A stretch of 64,000 bases of DNA from Oegoconia quadripuncta (lineage: Eukaryota > Arthropoda > Insecta > Lepidoptera > Autostichidae). The translations under genes and the position numbers were made by a program. Below, one piece after another: positions 12,139 through 25,000 of this stretch. The stretch spans positions 9,138,413 to 9,202,412 of the forward strand of contig OX438751.1 of NCBI GenBank assembly GCA_949316235.1, written 5' to 3'. A model generated the notes under the pieces. It did no database searches, was not told the origin of the DNA, and saw nothing but the letters and a program-made list of their open reading frames with translations. The number at the start of each line of letters is the position of its first letter. The stretch's first letter is position 1.

Positions 12139-12284
12139 GCCCCAATTGCTATCAGTTCTTCGCCCTATGCACCTGCTCACTGCTATTTCAACTTACTAAG
12201 GACCTACATGAATAATATAAGAATAGTTAAGGCCCCTATCTTCATGTAGGTAGATCATGAAGGCAAAGGTGGATTTGTATTGGT

Positions 12285-12385
12285 ATTTGTTATGTCACCA
12301 ATCTGGTATCCATAATACAAGCCTAGTTGATTAGTGTAGAACTAGATGGCGCTGTGTGTATGTCCAAGGATATTTATTTATTATC
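12285..12385 (+). repeat. SINE family B tail fragment
   Basis: ATCTGGTATCCATAATACAAGCC and AGAACTAGATGGCGCTGTGTG followed by TTTATTTATT match the 3' half of the SINE at 7575-7800. The tRNA-like head is absent. Confidence 0.6.
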
Positions 12386-12924
12386 TACATACTTCATGGT
12401 TTTCCTCCATAGATATTATATTCTCCTCACCTCTTTTAACTACCTACCTACTAATTGGCAACACTGCACTACCATCTGCCTGAAGTCCGATTCAAGATTC
12501 TTTCTAGTATCATGATGACATCAGCATTCTTAGCTTTTGTGTCATAATGTTTTATTTTCGAAGACATTTTCACGCAATAAAGTTATTGAAATAATATGAT
12601 TCTATCCACCCATCCTTTTCACAAGACTTCCATGAGAAAGATGGAAATTCAAAATGGAAAATGAGAGGTAAGTTGTATGGACTGAGCATCCTTTGCCTTC
12701 CGGATCTTCCAATAGAATAACAAAAATTGGGGCTTTTGGCGGAAACTCACCGAAGCATTCCCACAAGAAGTCGCCAAAATCTTCAGTAAAGCATTTAATT
12801 GCAAGCATGCAATTTCACCAGAAATGCGATTAGGCATTAAATTAAAATTTCTGGCTACTGCCGATACGTACAAAAGCTTGTTATATCATGTACTAATTTT
12901 AAAACAACAATTATCAAAATTTTT

Positions 12925-13355
12925 AATTTTTTTTTTTTTTATGTGAGAGGGCGGCAAACGAGCATGCGGGTCACCTGATGGAAAGCAATCACCGCCGCCC
13001 ATGGACACATGGCAACACCAAAAGGGTCACAGATGCGTTGCCGGCCTTTGAGGAAGGTGTAGGCTCGTTTCTTGAAGGTTCCAATGTCGTACTCGTTCGG
13101 GAATACCGCTGCCGGAAATCCGTTCCACAGGGTGGTCGTACGTGGTAAGAAGTTTCTTGAGAAACGTACAGTGGTAGACTTCCACTCATCCAGGTGATGT
13201 GGATGGAAATTTAATTTACGGCGAGAAGTGTATCGGTTAAATTGAGCAGCGGGTATTAGCTCGAACAGTTTTCGAACATTATCATCAGTTCCTTTATTCC
13301 GCGCGCGATGTTTTCCATCCTCGACAGAAAGCAAAAACATTGTGTATGCATACAC
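12925..13355 (-). mobile_element. Non-LTR retrotransposon, 3' end of the RT ORF
   Basis: The minus-strand frame encodes [33 protein letters not shown] and [19 protein letters not shown]. This is the C-terminal tail typical of LINE reverse-transcriptase polyproteins in Lepidoptera. On the plus strand it is preceded by a T run (about 12928-12941), which is the poly-A tail of the element. It is 5'-truncated, as usual for LINE insertions, and ends about 330 bp before the MALSU1 start codon. Confidence 0.75.
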
Positions 13356-13684
13356 AAATGTATATTCCCGTCCCTTTGTTCCAGTGTTTTTGTGTAATGT
13401 TTCGATAAAACAGGCGCAGGAGACCCGGCGGGCTTTCGGAGACTAGACTGACTTCACTAAACTGTAGAAATAAGACATGGCTGTATAGGCTTAGATTCCT
13501 TGGCCTTCGAGAGGAGTGAATTAAAACAAAAATGGGTAACGTCAATGTCAAGTTGTCCTTTTTTGTTGCGAGTTGTAGGTTATAAACTAGGTGTACCTAT
13601 TGTAGTACGAATAGGAATATTTATTTGTTTATTCTTTTCTGTTGCTCCAAAAAGTGAGCTACAGTAAATTTTATTTACGAAAAT

Positions 13685-14691
13685 ATGTTCAACAAAATTG
13701 CATCACAGTCTATTTTCAATCTTCAAAGACATAGTAGTAAAATCGCGCAATGTTCCGTTAGTAGTATTCGGCAAATACACTGTCGTGTTTGCCTACAATA
13801 TCCTAAACATACATCTAATCCAAACAATTTGACGACGCCGGCAATGTCTAGCAAATATCAAGTGTTAACAGAAGATAATTCCCCTATAATAGAACACACG
13901 GCCGACGAGATACCTTTAGAGGACAGAGAACCAATACTCAGTGATGAGTTTGATGGAATAAACCTAGAAAGTTGGTTTTGAAGTAAAGCCTATGGAATTA
14001 CTAAACCACTTAAAATTTTTATGATCAATAAACTTGTATACTTTATATTTCAGGAGGGAAATGTGGTGTTTTTGAAATCGAAGACTTAATTGACCTACTT
14101 CAAAGAGAGAATTCCAAAGATATATTTGTGACAACAGTGCCGAAAAACATAAATTATGTTAGTCACTTATGTATCGTCAGTGGTCGTAGTGGTAGACACA
14201 TTCAAGCATTAGCAGAGTTTGTCAGAAAAGTATATAAAAAGAAATGCTTCAAAAGTGATCCAATACCAAGGATTGAAGGCAAGGGTTCCGATGAATGGAT
14301 GGCTCTAGATTTAGGTAACTGAAATTTAAATAGTGCTTCCTCAACACAAAATCCTTAAACTAAGGCTTAGGCCTGCATAACAGAATGTTTAAGTGATATG
14401 CTCATGAGTAGATCACAACTTGAGTAATATTCTGTAATACGGATCTTTGAAATAAACTTTGTGTTACTTTATTTACCTATATTAAATATAGATAGAAATT
14501 TAAAATATGTAACTATTACAGGTAACATCGCATTACATATTTTCTCAGACAAAGCAAGGCAAATTTATGACCTGGAAACGCTATGGGCTGTGGGGCCAGA
14601 ATATGATGAACAAATCAATAAGAAAAGTGAAGTTGTTGAAATATTTGAGAATTACAGCTCTTATTTGAAAGACTTAAAACCATTAGCATAA
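13685..14691 (+). CDS. MALSU1: Mitochondrial ribosome-silencing factor MALSU1 (RsfS family), 3 exons
   Basis: Exons 13685-13970, 14054-14314 and 14522-14691 give 238 residues. Splice sites are GT/AG, and the joints read LERGKCGVFEI and LDLGNIALHIF. The first about 45 residues are basic, Ser-rich and free of acidic residues, consistent with a mitochondrial targeting peptide. A linker follows. From residue about 97 comes the RsfS/DUF143 domain with GRSGRHIQALAEFV, GSDEWMALDLGNIALHIF and YDLETLWAVGPEYD, all hallmarks of the family. MALSU1 binds uL14m on the mitochondrial large subunit and blocks premature subunit joining during assembly. The C-terminal tail, about 20 residues past the domain, is Glu/Lys-rich. 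Exon 1 stays open past the donor only to a TGA at 13979, so splicing at 13970 is needed. An AATAAA lies just after the stop. Confidence 0.93.
14363..14450. mobile_element. MITE family C remnant in MALSU1 intron 2
   Basis: TTAGGCCTGCATAACAGAATGTTTAAG at the left and AACTTGAGTAATATTCTGTAATACGG at the right are inverted and resemble the ends of 39757-39883. Short and decayed. Confidence 0.5.
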
Positions 14692-14829
14692 TCTATTGCA
14701 AAAATAAATAGCAGTATAGCATCTACATGTTTCATTTAGTTCCTTTTATAATAATAAGATATTTTAATCATAAATAAATATTTTGGACACTTCCACCAAT
14801 TATTTTGTCCCATCTACAAAGCCTTTATA

Positions 14830-15056
14830 ATGGATATTGGATAACACATACATACAGTCACTCCCATTTCAGACAGACATTGACTTGCTTCCTGAATGGA
14901 TAAAACGTAAATATTTATATAAACATCCTTTACTCAGGAATAAATGTTTTATTTATCACCCAAACAGGATTTCAAGTGGGATTTTAATATGCAACCATTG
15001 GTTTATAAGGCAGTGTCATTTTACACTACACCAATTGTTGTTATTATTACATTAGA
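14830..15056 (-). repeat. SINE family B copy, antisense
   Basis: Contains TATTTATATAAACATCC, AGGAATAAATGTTTTATTTATCACCCAAAC and the head complement near CACTACACCAATTG. This is the order expected for a reversed SINE family B copy like 41925-42165. It lies just after the MALSU1 3' end. Confidence 0.6.
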
Positions 15057-15059
15057 AAA

Positions 15060-16801
15060 AGAGAAGAAAGAAAAACATTTATTATTATTATGCTAAAATA
15101 TGTAGGTAGTATGCAGACGTCCAAAGTACCCTCTGTGGCAGGTTTATAATTATTTTTCTACTTAGTATGGAACTCTGACCATCTTTTTACACAACTATAC
15201 AAAAAATGTGTTGTAATTAATCTTGATTTAACACAAGTAAATTAAACTTCCAATAAAAGTCTCATATAAAATGTTTATTTCCGCTTAATTATATTACAGA
15301 TACATAAAATGTGAATGGAATAGGTCAATCACATTTTTAAACTTTGTTCAAATGAAAATAAACATCATACATTCATTGTAGGTAGTACAGAAATTTTACA
15401 TAATTAATTACATAAATTAGCTATAAAATGGGTCTGACTATGATTGACATACTTATAGTTTGATTAATAAAGTAATTTGGCATACTTTCATAAACTAGCT
15501 CAGAATTCTAAATGCATATTGACAATAAAAAAAATTATAAATGAACAGTTGACTAATACATTCATACCACAATCACAAGATCCTTAATTCAGTCAAAATG
15601 CAGTTGCACATACTAAATCTAAGTATTACACTAAAATAGCATAGTTTTGGAAGCAATCTATATTAGTAGTGCTTCTAATGAGTAAAGTAAGTTTATGAAT
15701 AAAATAAACTGGAAGCATAAAGTGTAACAAAATATAATGTTATAACTTACAAGATAGCCAAATTTACATTGAGGTTGAGACTGAGTGTTTTTAGTTCTAA
15801 TTCATGAACAAGCCCTTTTAGTTGACTTTTTTGATAATGATAATGATTATCACATAGACCAAACATCAAAATGTAACCATGGCTTATACTCATGTTAAAA
15901 TTATTAAATAAATTATAATAGAGATGTTATAATTGTTTTTTTATAAAATAATATTGGACCACAACAAGTCTTTCAAGGTCAACATGTATGTGAGAAGAAA
16001 ATTATATAGTAATGAATGATGTTATGTATATTTTTAGCATTTGTGCACCTTCAAACAAACAAAAATACTCTACATCATGTTGTATGTTTCAATGTAAAAC
16101 TTAATTTTTAGACTTACAATATATTTTTAGTTATTGACAATGTATAAAATTTACCATAAAAAATTCAATTTATAGCAGATCTTTAAGGCAATTTGGCAGT
16201 TTATGTCATCAAAGTGCAACGTTTTCTTTTGTGTAACAGGGATTGATGTTTTACAATACAATAGTAATTGCAAGGTGTAGTTTGTAAGGTGGTTTCACAG
16301 GGCATGTGTCCTGTTAATTTTTGCATACACATCCATGGTGTTGACACACCTTGGAGTGACATATCTACATGCATTCTGTATTCAAAATTCATGGTATGGA
16401 GTGTTTTTTATACACATCGGGTTAGCACTTGACCTCAATCACACCGTGGCCTGATGTTAAGTGAAGATGAGGCCGAAGGTGGAGTCATTCTTATCCAGAA
16501 ATCCCATCTTATTTGGGAAATTTGTTTTGAATGCTGCACTCAGCAGTGACTGTGTAAGTTACAAAAGTGTGCATCTTGGATTCAATATTTGTGTAGTTTT
16601 ACTTATAGTATCTCAAGATTCCTAAATTTACACAAAAACAACATTGCACTGGGCATAGTTCTCAATATACTGCAAGAACAATTGAAACTGATTAATCTGG
16701 TGCAAAAATTCTAAATACATTCGTACAAAATACACAAATATTATTAAGTAATTTGTGATTTCAAATGATTAGGATCCAAATTTTGGCTCTTGAGAAATGT
16801 A
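15060..16801 (-). other. Probable long 3' UTR and downstream region of Cyclin Y
   Basis: Very AT-rich, no coding similarity. Read on the minus strand it follows the Cyclin Y stop codon. A TTTATT (AATAAA on the minus strand) near 15283 is a candidate distal poly-A signal. Two convergent genes (MALSU1 and Cyclin Y) meet here. A truncated SINE A lies at 16405-16510. The UTR length is inferred, since several other TTTATT motifs occur. Confidence 0.4.
16405..16510 (-). repeat. SINE family A, truncated
   Basis: CATCGGGTTAGCACTTGACC, CCTGATGTTAAGTGAAGATG and the following AGGCCGAAGGTGGAG match the tail side of SINE family A. The tRNA-like head is missing. It lies within the probable Cyclin Y 3' UTR. 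Confidence 0.65.
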
Positions 16802-17812
16802 TTAAGACAAAATGGCCACACTACGCCTCACACCAGCACCAGAATTGACATTGTCCAGGCTTGACCACTTCTTAATGCCGTTCTTTACAACTTCAGCTGC
16901 AATTTTATCCTCCATGACACGAGACATGGCTTCTAACTTTTGAGCTCTTTCTTTGCTGAGGGGTTCACTAGGGAATGCTAGGTCATTGGCCTCAGCAAGA
17001 GTACGCAAATCGAAGTAATACTTGGCATAAACACTAGATGGTACATTTATGTTAAACTGCAACATTTCTAAAAACTGCCTTTCCAGCTCATTCATATCTT
17101 CTACGGTGATATCTTTTAAAATTTGACAGTAATCTACATTCCAAACGGCCTGATCATCCCAAACTTTGCTGGCCAACAAAATAGCTCCCAGAACTATTCT
17201 CTTCCAGTTTGAGGGTGCAATATCAAGCTCAGCATAGATCAATAAGCGCTCTAAATACACCAAAGTGATAATAGCACACTCTGCAGTTAACTGTGCAGCA
17301 TTAAATAGTGTTCTCACAAATTTATATATCTGCTTGTGCTCTGGATTATACATATCATAGTCATCACTAACACCCTCTTTGCTCAGTGGATGAAGTTTCT
17401 CATCAAATATATCTAATCTGCGCTCTGAAGTTCTGTTTTTTATATGATAATAGATGGCCAGAGCAACACATTTTACAGTATTTTTTAAATTTGGTTGCGA
17501 CACTGTACTATCATCTAAGTAAATTGTAGAACAGGAACTGCTTTTCTTGAGTTTATTGTCAGCAATTTGGTGTTGACTACGTTTCCGAGTCATTCCGTTT
17601 TCTATAGATGCTTTCGATCTCTCCATGAAAATTGTACCCGCAATTGGATCTTGAGAGGGGTCAATGTCCCCATCATCAGGCTCTCTTTCACTTATGTGTT
17701 GTATGTTATTAGAGCTCACTTCTCCCTCGGGGAGGTAATCGTCTAGTTTGACGATGTCCTTCCTAATCGGCGAAGGACTGCGGTAACAACAGCAACTGTT
17801 TTGGTTACCCAT
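16802..17812 (-). CDS. CycY: Cyclin Y (membrane-anchored cyclin, CDK14/CDK16 activator), single coding exon
   Basis: 336 residues from the ATG at 17812. The frame is open 18 codons further up, but the MGNQNSCCC start is the family's own: Gly2 for N-myristoylation followed by a Cys cluster (residues 7-9) for palmitoylation. Conserved blocks include [20 protein letters not shown] and [15 protein letters not shown] just before the cyclin box, then [40 protein letters not shown] and [13 protein letters not shown] inside it. The length matches animal cyclin Y (about 340). Cyclin Y recruits PFTAIRE/PCTAIRE kinases to the plasma membrane and promotes LRP6 phosphorylation in Wnt signalling. The serines in SSSCS correspond to the known 14-3-3-binding region. 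The coding region has no intron, unlike every other gene here. A 5' UTR intron may exist upstream. Confidence 0.95.
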   Translation of the reverse strand: MGNQNSCCCYRSPSPIRKDIVKLDDYLPEGEVSSNNIQHISEREPDDGDIDPSQDPIAGTIFMERSKASIENGMTRKRSQHQIADNKLKKSSSCSTIYLDDSTVSQPNLKNTVKCVALAIYYHIKNRTSERRLDIFDEKLHPLSKEGVSDDYDMYNPEHKQIYKFVRTLFNAAQLTAECAIITLVYLERLLIYAELDIAPSNWKRIVLGAILLASKVWDDQAVWNVDYCQILKDITVEDMNELERQFLEMLQFNINVPSSVYAKYYFDLRTLAEANDLAFPSEPLSKERAQKLEAMSRVMEDKIAAEVVKNGIKKWSSLDNVNSGAGVRRSVAILS

Positions 17813-19019
17813 GTTGAATTTTATGTAGATATTCCTACTATTAAATAACTGGTTATCATTCTTCAACTACTGCCACACATCTAAACACATGTAAATAGCG
17901 TGCCGGTCCACAAGAATGGCATAAAAGGTCCATACTATCTAAAACAAAAGGAAACTGCATGAATATTCTATGACCATTCATAACATACACATGAAATTGG
18001 AGATCGCAAAACTGAATAGTCATCCATCATTTTTATCTGAAATTTACAAATTTTACTTACCTCAACATTGCAAGATTTTTATTTGTTACACACTGCAGTG
18101 CAATGTAATTAGTCTAACAAACAGAGGAAAGAAATAAATTTATCAAGTTTCTGATTTTTTGACAGAAAGCAGCACCGACCGACCGGACCGGCCACTTTTT
18201 TTTTATGATTTTTACGACTCTGAATCTGACTGAGTAGGCTTTTGAGCCAAATTGACCCGCCCGGTCCCGCCGCGGCGCGCGCGTCGGGCCACCGACCGAC
18301 TAGTGTTGCCAGATAGCTGCCTGTCTCTAACAGTCTCTAAATAAAAAACTCTCTAAAACTAAAGATTCTGAGAAGAAAACCTCCGGGCTTCGTTGTCTGT
18401 CATTTGTACGTGCAAATATAACCGTCAACTAACGCGGCGCGCCGGTCATCTTTGCGAAAATACCTGCGGTTAAAACGTATACAGATCGCAGATACAGATA
18501 CTCTTCAACTGGGTGTATTTGTAATCTGTGAAAAGTAATATTTACGGGAATATATTATTGTCTATAGCTTAGATCGAGGTCTATAGATATAATGAATGAA
18601 CTCTGCTACTCAACTCTAATACTAATAATCAGTAAAATCGCTTGGCCACGGAAGGCTTCGATGCTATGTACTTTCAAAGAGTATGTACTTTCAGTCATTG
18701 TATTGTGTCATAAATAAACCAAAACCACGACACTACGGACCTTGATTCCTTACAGAGTATCTTTTTTCCATCTTTCCTTCCAGGCCAAGCGAGATATTAA
18801 AAAAAAGAAGGTTATTTCATTATGGCCGCCGATTAGAATTATTGAATGGTTGTTCGTGATTTTGTTGGTTTGGTTATTTCAAGAGACGCTTTGAGTTTTT
18901 TGACATAAATCCGTTGGAAATAAACTAGAAAAGGTACCGTAATTTGTCGGTAATTGCGCTTTAATTGTTTTGTTTATCTTAATTGCACATGTATGTAGAT
19001 AATTATTTTTCAGGTAAAT
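17813..19019. promoter_or_regulatory. Divergent promoter region between Cyclin Y and Acinus
   Basis: The two genes are transcribed away from each other across 1.2 kb. About 18170-18300 is strikingly GC- and CpG-rich for this window (GGTCCCGCCGCGGCGCGCGC), and a second CpG-rich patch is near 18430. This suggests a shared housekeeping-type promoter. TTTTTCAG ends at 19013, six bases before the Acinus ATG, so it is a plausible acceptor for a 5' UTR intron. Start sites cannot be placed from sequence. Confidence 0.5.
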
Positions 19020-22000
19020 ATGCGGCGCAAAAGTGAACGCACCGCCAGCAGTAAAAAAGGAAAAACTTCTCCTGAAAAGAAACTTGAGAAGGTGAAACTA
19101 AAGAGAACCAGACGTACTAGAAAGCACTCGACCTCCTCTGATAACGAAAGCCCTGATGAGATTAGTTCAGTTCCTGAGGTAAAACCCGAAGAAACAGAAA
19201 AGCCGCCATCCACGCCCGTGAAGGAGGATAGCCCAGAGGAGGCACAGGACCAAGTGTGGCAAGTTAAGGCTGCTGAGGGCTCTGGTGATCAAGGCGAGAT
19301 TCAGAAATTAAAAATTTGTTTAACTCGTCCACCTTCTACCCCAGAAAGAGTAGATAGATCACCACGCAGCAAGAGGAAGCATTCTCGTGCCACAAGTTCG
19401 AGTGATACACCCAGTGTGGAAGGGGCTGATGAAAGAAAGAAAACAAGACATCGTTCTAAACGGTTGAACCGCGAGTCAAAAGATGAATCAGAAAAAAATA
19501 ATGATAGTCAAGATGATCCTGACTCTGAGGTAACACAAGGACCTGCTCTGGAAAATCCTGATGATAATATTACTTGTACAGATAATAAGGAGGTGTCTGA
19601 TCAAACCCCAATGTCCACGTCTAATGAAGAAATAAAAATTGACAGTAGTGATAAATCTACAGCACAAGCTAGTGAAGAAAAAACACAAAATGAAGAATCA
19701 AAAGATGAAAATGAGAAGAATGAAAATCAAAATAAACCTTCTGATGCAGATACAACTGTTACTTCACCAAAGCCAGCAACTGATAGTCAATCAGAAGTCA
19801 ATACTTCTTCAGAAAAAGTTATTCTTGTGCGTCAAAGAAGTGAGTCAATTGAAAAATCAGAGGTTTTGGAGATACATGCTGAGGAAATCAAAGGTGATAC
19901 TCTAGAACTTCCGTTAAGTAAACTAGAAGATGAAGATGGCAGTGAAGAGAAGCAGGATAAATCAAGATATGTGGAAACAGCAAGTGAGAAAAAGGTAAGT
20001 AGAGCTGAAAACAAAAATGGTAACAAAGCTTCTGAAGAAGCAGAGTCTGCTCAGAACGACAGCGTAGAGTCTACTAATGAAACTGATGTTGTAGAGTGTT
20101 CTGAAAATATAGAAAAAGGAAGACCGAGAAACATGTCTACTGACTCAGATAAGGATAAAGAAGTAGAAAAGTCTAATAAATCTGGAAAGAAGGAGCTTGA
20201 GCGATCAGAATCTACACAGTCTATGCAAGAAGAAACAATTCAAAATGGTCAGGCAACTACTTTTGTTGCAAGTAGAAAGCGAAGATGGGGAGCTCGTCCT
20301 AAAATAACTACACAAAGATCAATAACTATATCAACTGATGTTCTCAAAGAAATAATTCCAGATGTCAAACCAGTAGAATTCGATGAAGTTATTGAAGACA
20401 AAAAACAACACAAGAGAGTTGAACATAGTGAAAGATTTGAGAGGCCTGTGTTGCCTAAGATTGTCATTGATAATACAGAAAGTGTTGAGCTGCACCGCAA
20501 GGAACTTGAAAATAAAGATAAGGAAAATGTGAAAATAAGAGAATCACTAGGTACTAACAGAAAAATTTCCATTGTAAAAGACAATGACAGCATATTAGCA
20601 AGGCCTCCAAGTCCTCCAAGACATAAGCAATCATGTATTTTGTACATAACAAACTTAGTGAGACCGTTCACATTGCCACAACTGAAGAATTTGCTGCAAA
20701 GAACTGGACGACTAGTGGAGAATGGATTTTGGATAGACAGAATCAAGTCCAAGTGCTTTGTGAAATACGAAACTGAAGAGTAAGTTTTGCTAGTTAATAT
20801 TTACATACATGTCTAGTGACATACATTGTCTAATGACATACATGAATATTGATTATTTGTACAATGTTTTTATTTGATTGTGAATATTTTATGCATTTCA
20901 GTCAAGCTGTAGAAACAAGACATGCCCTGCATGGTGTCACTTGGCCTGTGTCAAATCCAAAATCACTTCAAGTAGATTTTTCCACTCAGGATTCCTTTGA
21001 CAAGGCTAAGCAAAATGAAGATACTGATAATGCTCAGGCTTCAACCATTCCAGGGACAGTGGAAGATTGGCTACGGGAGCAAGACCTGAAGAGAGAACGA
21101 GGGGAAGTGGTAAGTTACCTATCTTCTTAACCCTACTCATGAGATCTTCTCTTACCATGTGAGTTCAACACAGATTGGAGGATTTTATCAGACTTGTGGC
21201 TACCTAACTGCTATCCTGTAAGATATGGTCAATTGCTAGGTATAGACATACTCTAATAGATGCTAGGATACAGATTAGACTTGCGGCATAACTCAGATAT
21301 GACACAGAGAGGGCCGAAGAGGAGAGAGGTTCAGATCACCCCTGTGTCAGCCACTGACTACTTAACCACTAACACCCTGACACACTTTGATCATTCAAGT
21401 CCCAGTGGTATGCCATAGTACCAGCCCTAAATTTTAAACTAATTTTATTCAATTTACTTTTCTTTATTTACTGACAACTTTTGACTCAAACTCTTTTTTG
21501 TCTGACTACTATAAGCCATAGTGAAATATAAATTCAATTAATAAATAATATGTAACATTATCATCAACCCATAAACATCCCACAGCAGAGATATAGGCTT
21601 TCCCTCCTATATGAGGGAGTGTAGTAATTTGACCCATTTGCGCAAGCGCGCCTGGGGCTTATCTGGTAATGACGTCGTAAAAGTCAAAAATCCCGTAGCT
21701 ATGGATGAAAACAACTGGAACCACCTACTTCATGTGCTCTCTGAATCACAGAAAAACTCTTTGCAAATACTGTTTGATAAGAGCTTGGGGTATGTAGTGC
21801 AGGTAGATCTGCAGGATCCAAGGATTTATCAAGTACTACTCACCCTTTATAATGCTATTCTTGGTCAATAACCTTAACTGTTAGTACGGACAGGACTGTC
21901 CATATGTCTATATAGACGATTCCTGTGAAGTATCCACACCAGATATTGTTTAACTTAGCTAATCGAGAACGAATCAAAACTAAAAAAAACCTAATTCTTG

Positions 22001-25000
22001 TCATGTTCTTATCAACAAAACCAAGGAAACCGAAGAAAATTTTTCTGTTCACTGTGTCTATTTTAAAAGTGATGGCTATCACAATCGTTTTCCAAAACGA
22101 AAGCTATTGTGAATATGATTGCCCTTCTCGGTCACACTACAGGCGTGTCTTAGGAATATTTCTAATATCGTCATTATTATTTAAGTAAATACCTACTATT
22201 TTGAAAACAGGAGAAACCATGGGAGCGGAAGGTGGCGATGCGCGAATGGGATGTTGGAAAGAATGAGAAGGACAACAAAGAAAAAGATAGAGCTCACAAA
22301 GAAGAGAGACCTTTAGACAAGAGGCGACATCGCACGCCGGAACGAAGTCCTGAGCCAGGTAATTTTTTTATTAATCATCTACATAATCCCCTTAAGCATT
22401 TTATAATAATTAGATTAGCGTTGCTGCATCATCATCGCTTTCGATATAGATCTTCACTGCCAGAAATCACATTTTGAGTCTCTCTCAGGTGCCAGGGAAG
22501 ACAGTAAAGCTCAATGGCGTGGATAGCGCTGCGCTCATGTGTCGAATTTTCTTGCACCTATAGACTTTATAAAATTGTTGGAAGGAATTATAGTTTAACA
22601 TAGCTAATACATAACGATTTTTCACCACTTTTATAATAAGAAATTTTTAAAAAGTAGGTAGCCAGATGTTGCAGAAAGAAATCTCTTATAGCTTGTCTTT
22701 TGTGTATTGTAATTTTAGTATTTTCATATTATTCACATTCAAACATGTTTATTACATTACTTTTACACTCAATTCACAAGTACATTAGATTGTTTAATTT
22801 TCTAATAGTTAAGTGCATATCCAGGCACACTTCAAACAATTAGGTGAGAATGGGTTAAATTTTTTTTTTTTTAGTTTTATCTGCGATCAGTCAGACTTTA
22901 AGCAGATTTTTTATTTTACTATTCTGGACTCCCAGTCAGGGGCGGCTGCGACCTAACAGTGGGGATGTATAAGGCTGTTAATAACAATATGTATTGGTGA
23001 ACAAATACTAACCTAATTATCCAATGCATTTGTTATTCATATGATCAATCGCTAGTTAAATACATACTCGAGCAGATGCTAGGGATATAATGTATATATA
23101 GGGATATAAATATGTCTTAGTACACTAAAATTCGGATGATTAATTAAGCATGCTTATTGTATACCTTTCAGCTAAAAAGTTCAAAAAGAAAGAGGAAGAG
23201 GCACCAGCCAAGCTCTTGGATGATTTATTTAGAAAGACCAAGACCACACCCTGCATATATTGGCTACCGCTGTCTGCTGAAACGGTAACAATATTTTTTA
23301 TAATTGTTGTGTTCATTCATTCCTTTTTGATTCCATAATATGAATTATTTGATTTTATTTAACAAACATTATTTCATGCTGAAATATGGGTAAAACTTAA
23401 CAGAACTTAACATACATAGGTGTATGTGTACAAGGTGAAATATAATTAGTGTAAGTCCTGTTTACTTTCCTGGAACCATAGCCGAATTCAGCCGAAAATT
23501 GTTGGATTACCATAATATAAAGGTGGTTTCAAAATGGTTTGCTTTGTATGGGTAATTGAAATTATTTTGATCGAATTTGACTGTGGTTCCTTGGGGAAAG
23601 TTATTCGTAATCAAGAGTGGCGTCACCAGTTAATGTGAATTAGCGGAATTCAAATTCACCCTGTATACAGTACCCGGCTATGACAGAAGCGTTTAGCTGT
23701 GCATGAATTAATGGAAAACTACATTTAATACTTACTATATAGGTATATACTATATAATGGAGAAATTACGACTACTGAACGTAAAATATCTAGCGGCTCT
23801 AGCGCCCCTCAGTGGCGTGCCTAGGGTTTCAGAGGAGGGCATGCCCTAGATATGTTTGATGAATGTAATTTTGGTTTTTATAGCTAGCAATTATTGGTAC
23901 TTTACATTTCTAGAAACTCTGCACCCTTCATGCGGAGCAAACGAGAGTTTGGAACCAAGGGGAACTCAGTCATACACCAACTTCAGTTGCACACAGTGTT
24001 GGGGATTTCAATAAGACTTAATTTACAACTTAATATTTATAATTTGTATTGCTTGGTATGCTTAAAGTAGAACTAGAATAGCATGCCTACACAAGCATTT
24101 GCGTAACGTAACGAATTGCCTTGCATGTTCAACAGGCGTTTTCTTATTCTATGTTTTGTGCTGCCTGGACAAACTGTCCTCTAACTGTCCTGTCTAAACT
24201 GTGATTTATGTTTTAAAAAGATGCATCACTTACCACAAAAAGTGACCAAAAAATCACGAAAATAATATTATAGATCGAAAGATCGTATTTTAATACCTAA
24301 GTAATCAATAATTTCCACTAAAGATCGGATAAGTAAGTAATTTACTTGCAGAGAAAATAAAATGCATTAAATTGTGGATTAAACTAGGAATATACTTATT
24401 TGTTATGCTATGGCAATCGAGTTTCATCGATACAGCGCGATCCTCATAATATGTTGTAAGGAATTTTCTATAGAATTAAGTTCATTGTCAAACTAACCTC
24501 AGAAATAGAAATGTAATTTAATTTTCCAATGTACATTCAGTGTACTAAGTATCGGGAATTTGTCAATAAAACAAAAAATACAAATTATTCATCTAAATTT
24601 ATTTTATCGCCTTCAAAGTAGGCCCCATCGCTTGCAATACAACATCTCCACCGCTTCACCCAGTCTTCCATACATTTTTCATAGGCTATTTGCGGTATGG
24701 CCTTTAGCTCATTCAGCGAATTTTCTTTTATGGCTTCTATCGACTCAAAACGTTTTCCTCGAAGTGGTAATTTTAACTTGGGAAATAAAAAAAAGTCAGA
24801 CGGAGCCATATCAGGTGAATACGGTGCTTGGTCGAGAACTTTTGTTAAATTTTTCGCTAAAAACTCTTTCACTATAATGGCTGTGTGTGATGGTGCATTA
24901 TCATGGTGCAGCATCCATGAGTTGTGTTGCCACAAATCTGGACGTTTTCGGCGGATACTCTCACGCAAACGCTTCATGACGCCTAAATAATATTCTTTAT

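Noticed and set aside
20249..20752. 167-codon minus-strand ORF
   Set aside because: Antisense shadow of the Acinus exon, with low-complexity Ser/Leu composition.
21611..21871. 86-codon ORF in an Acinus intron
   Set aside because: It follows a known repeat fragment, has no matching splice phase for Acinus and no recognised family.
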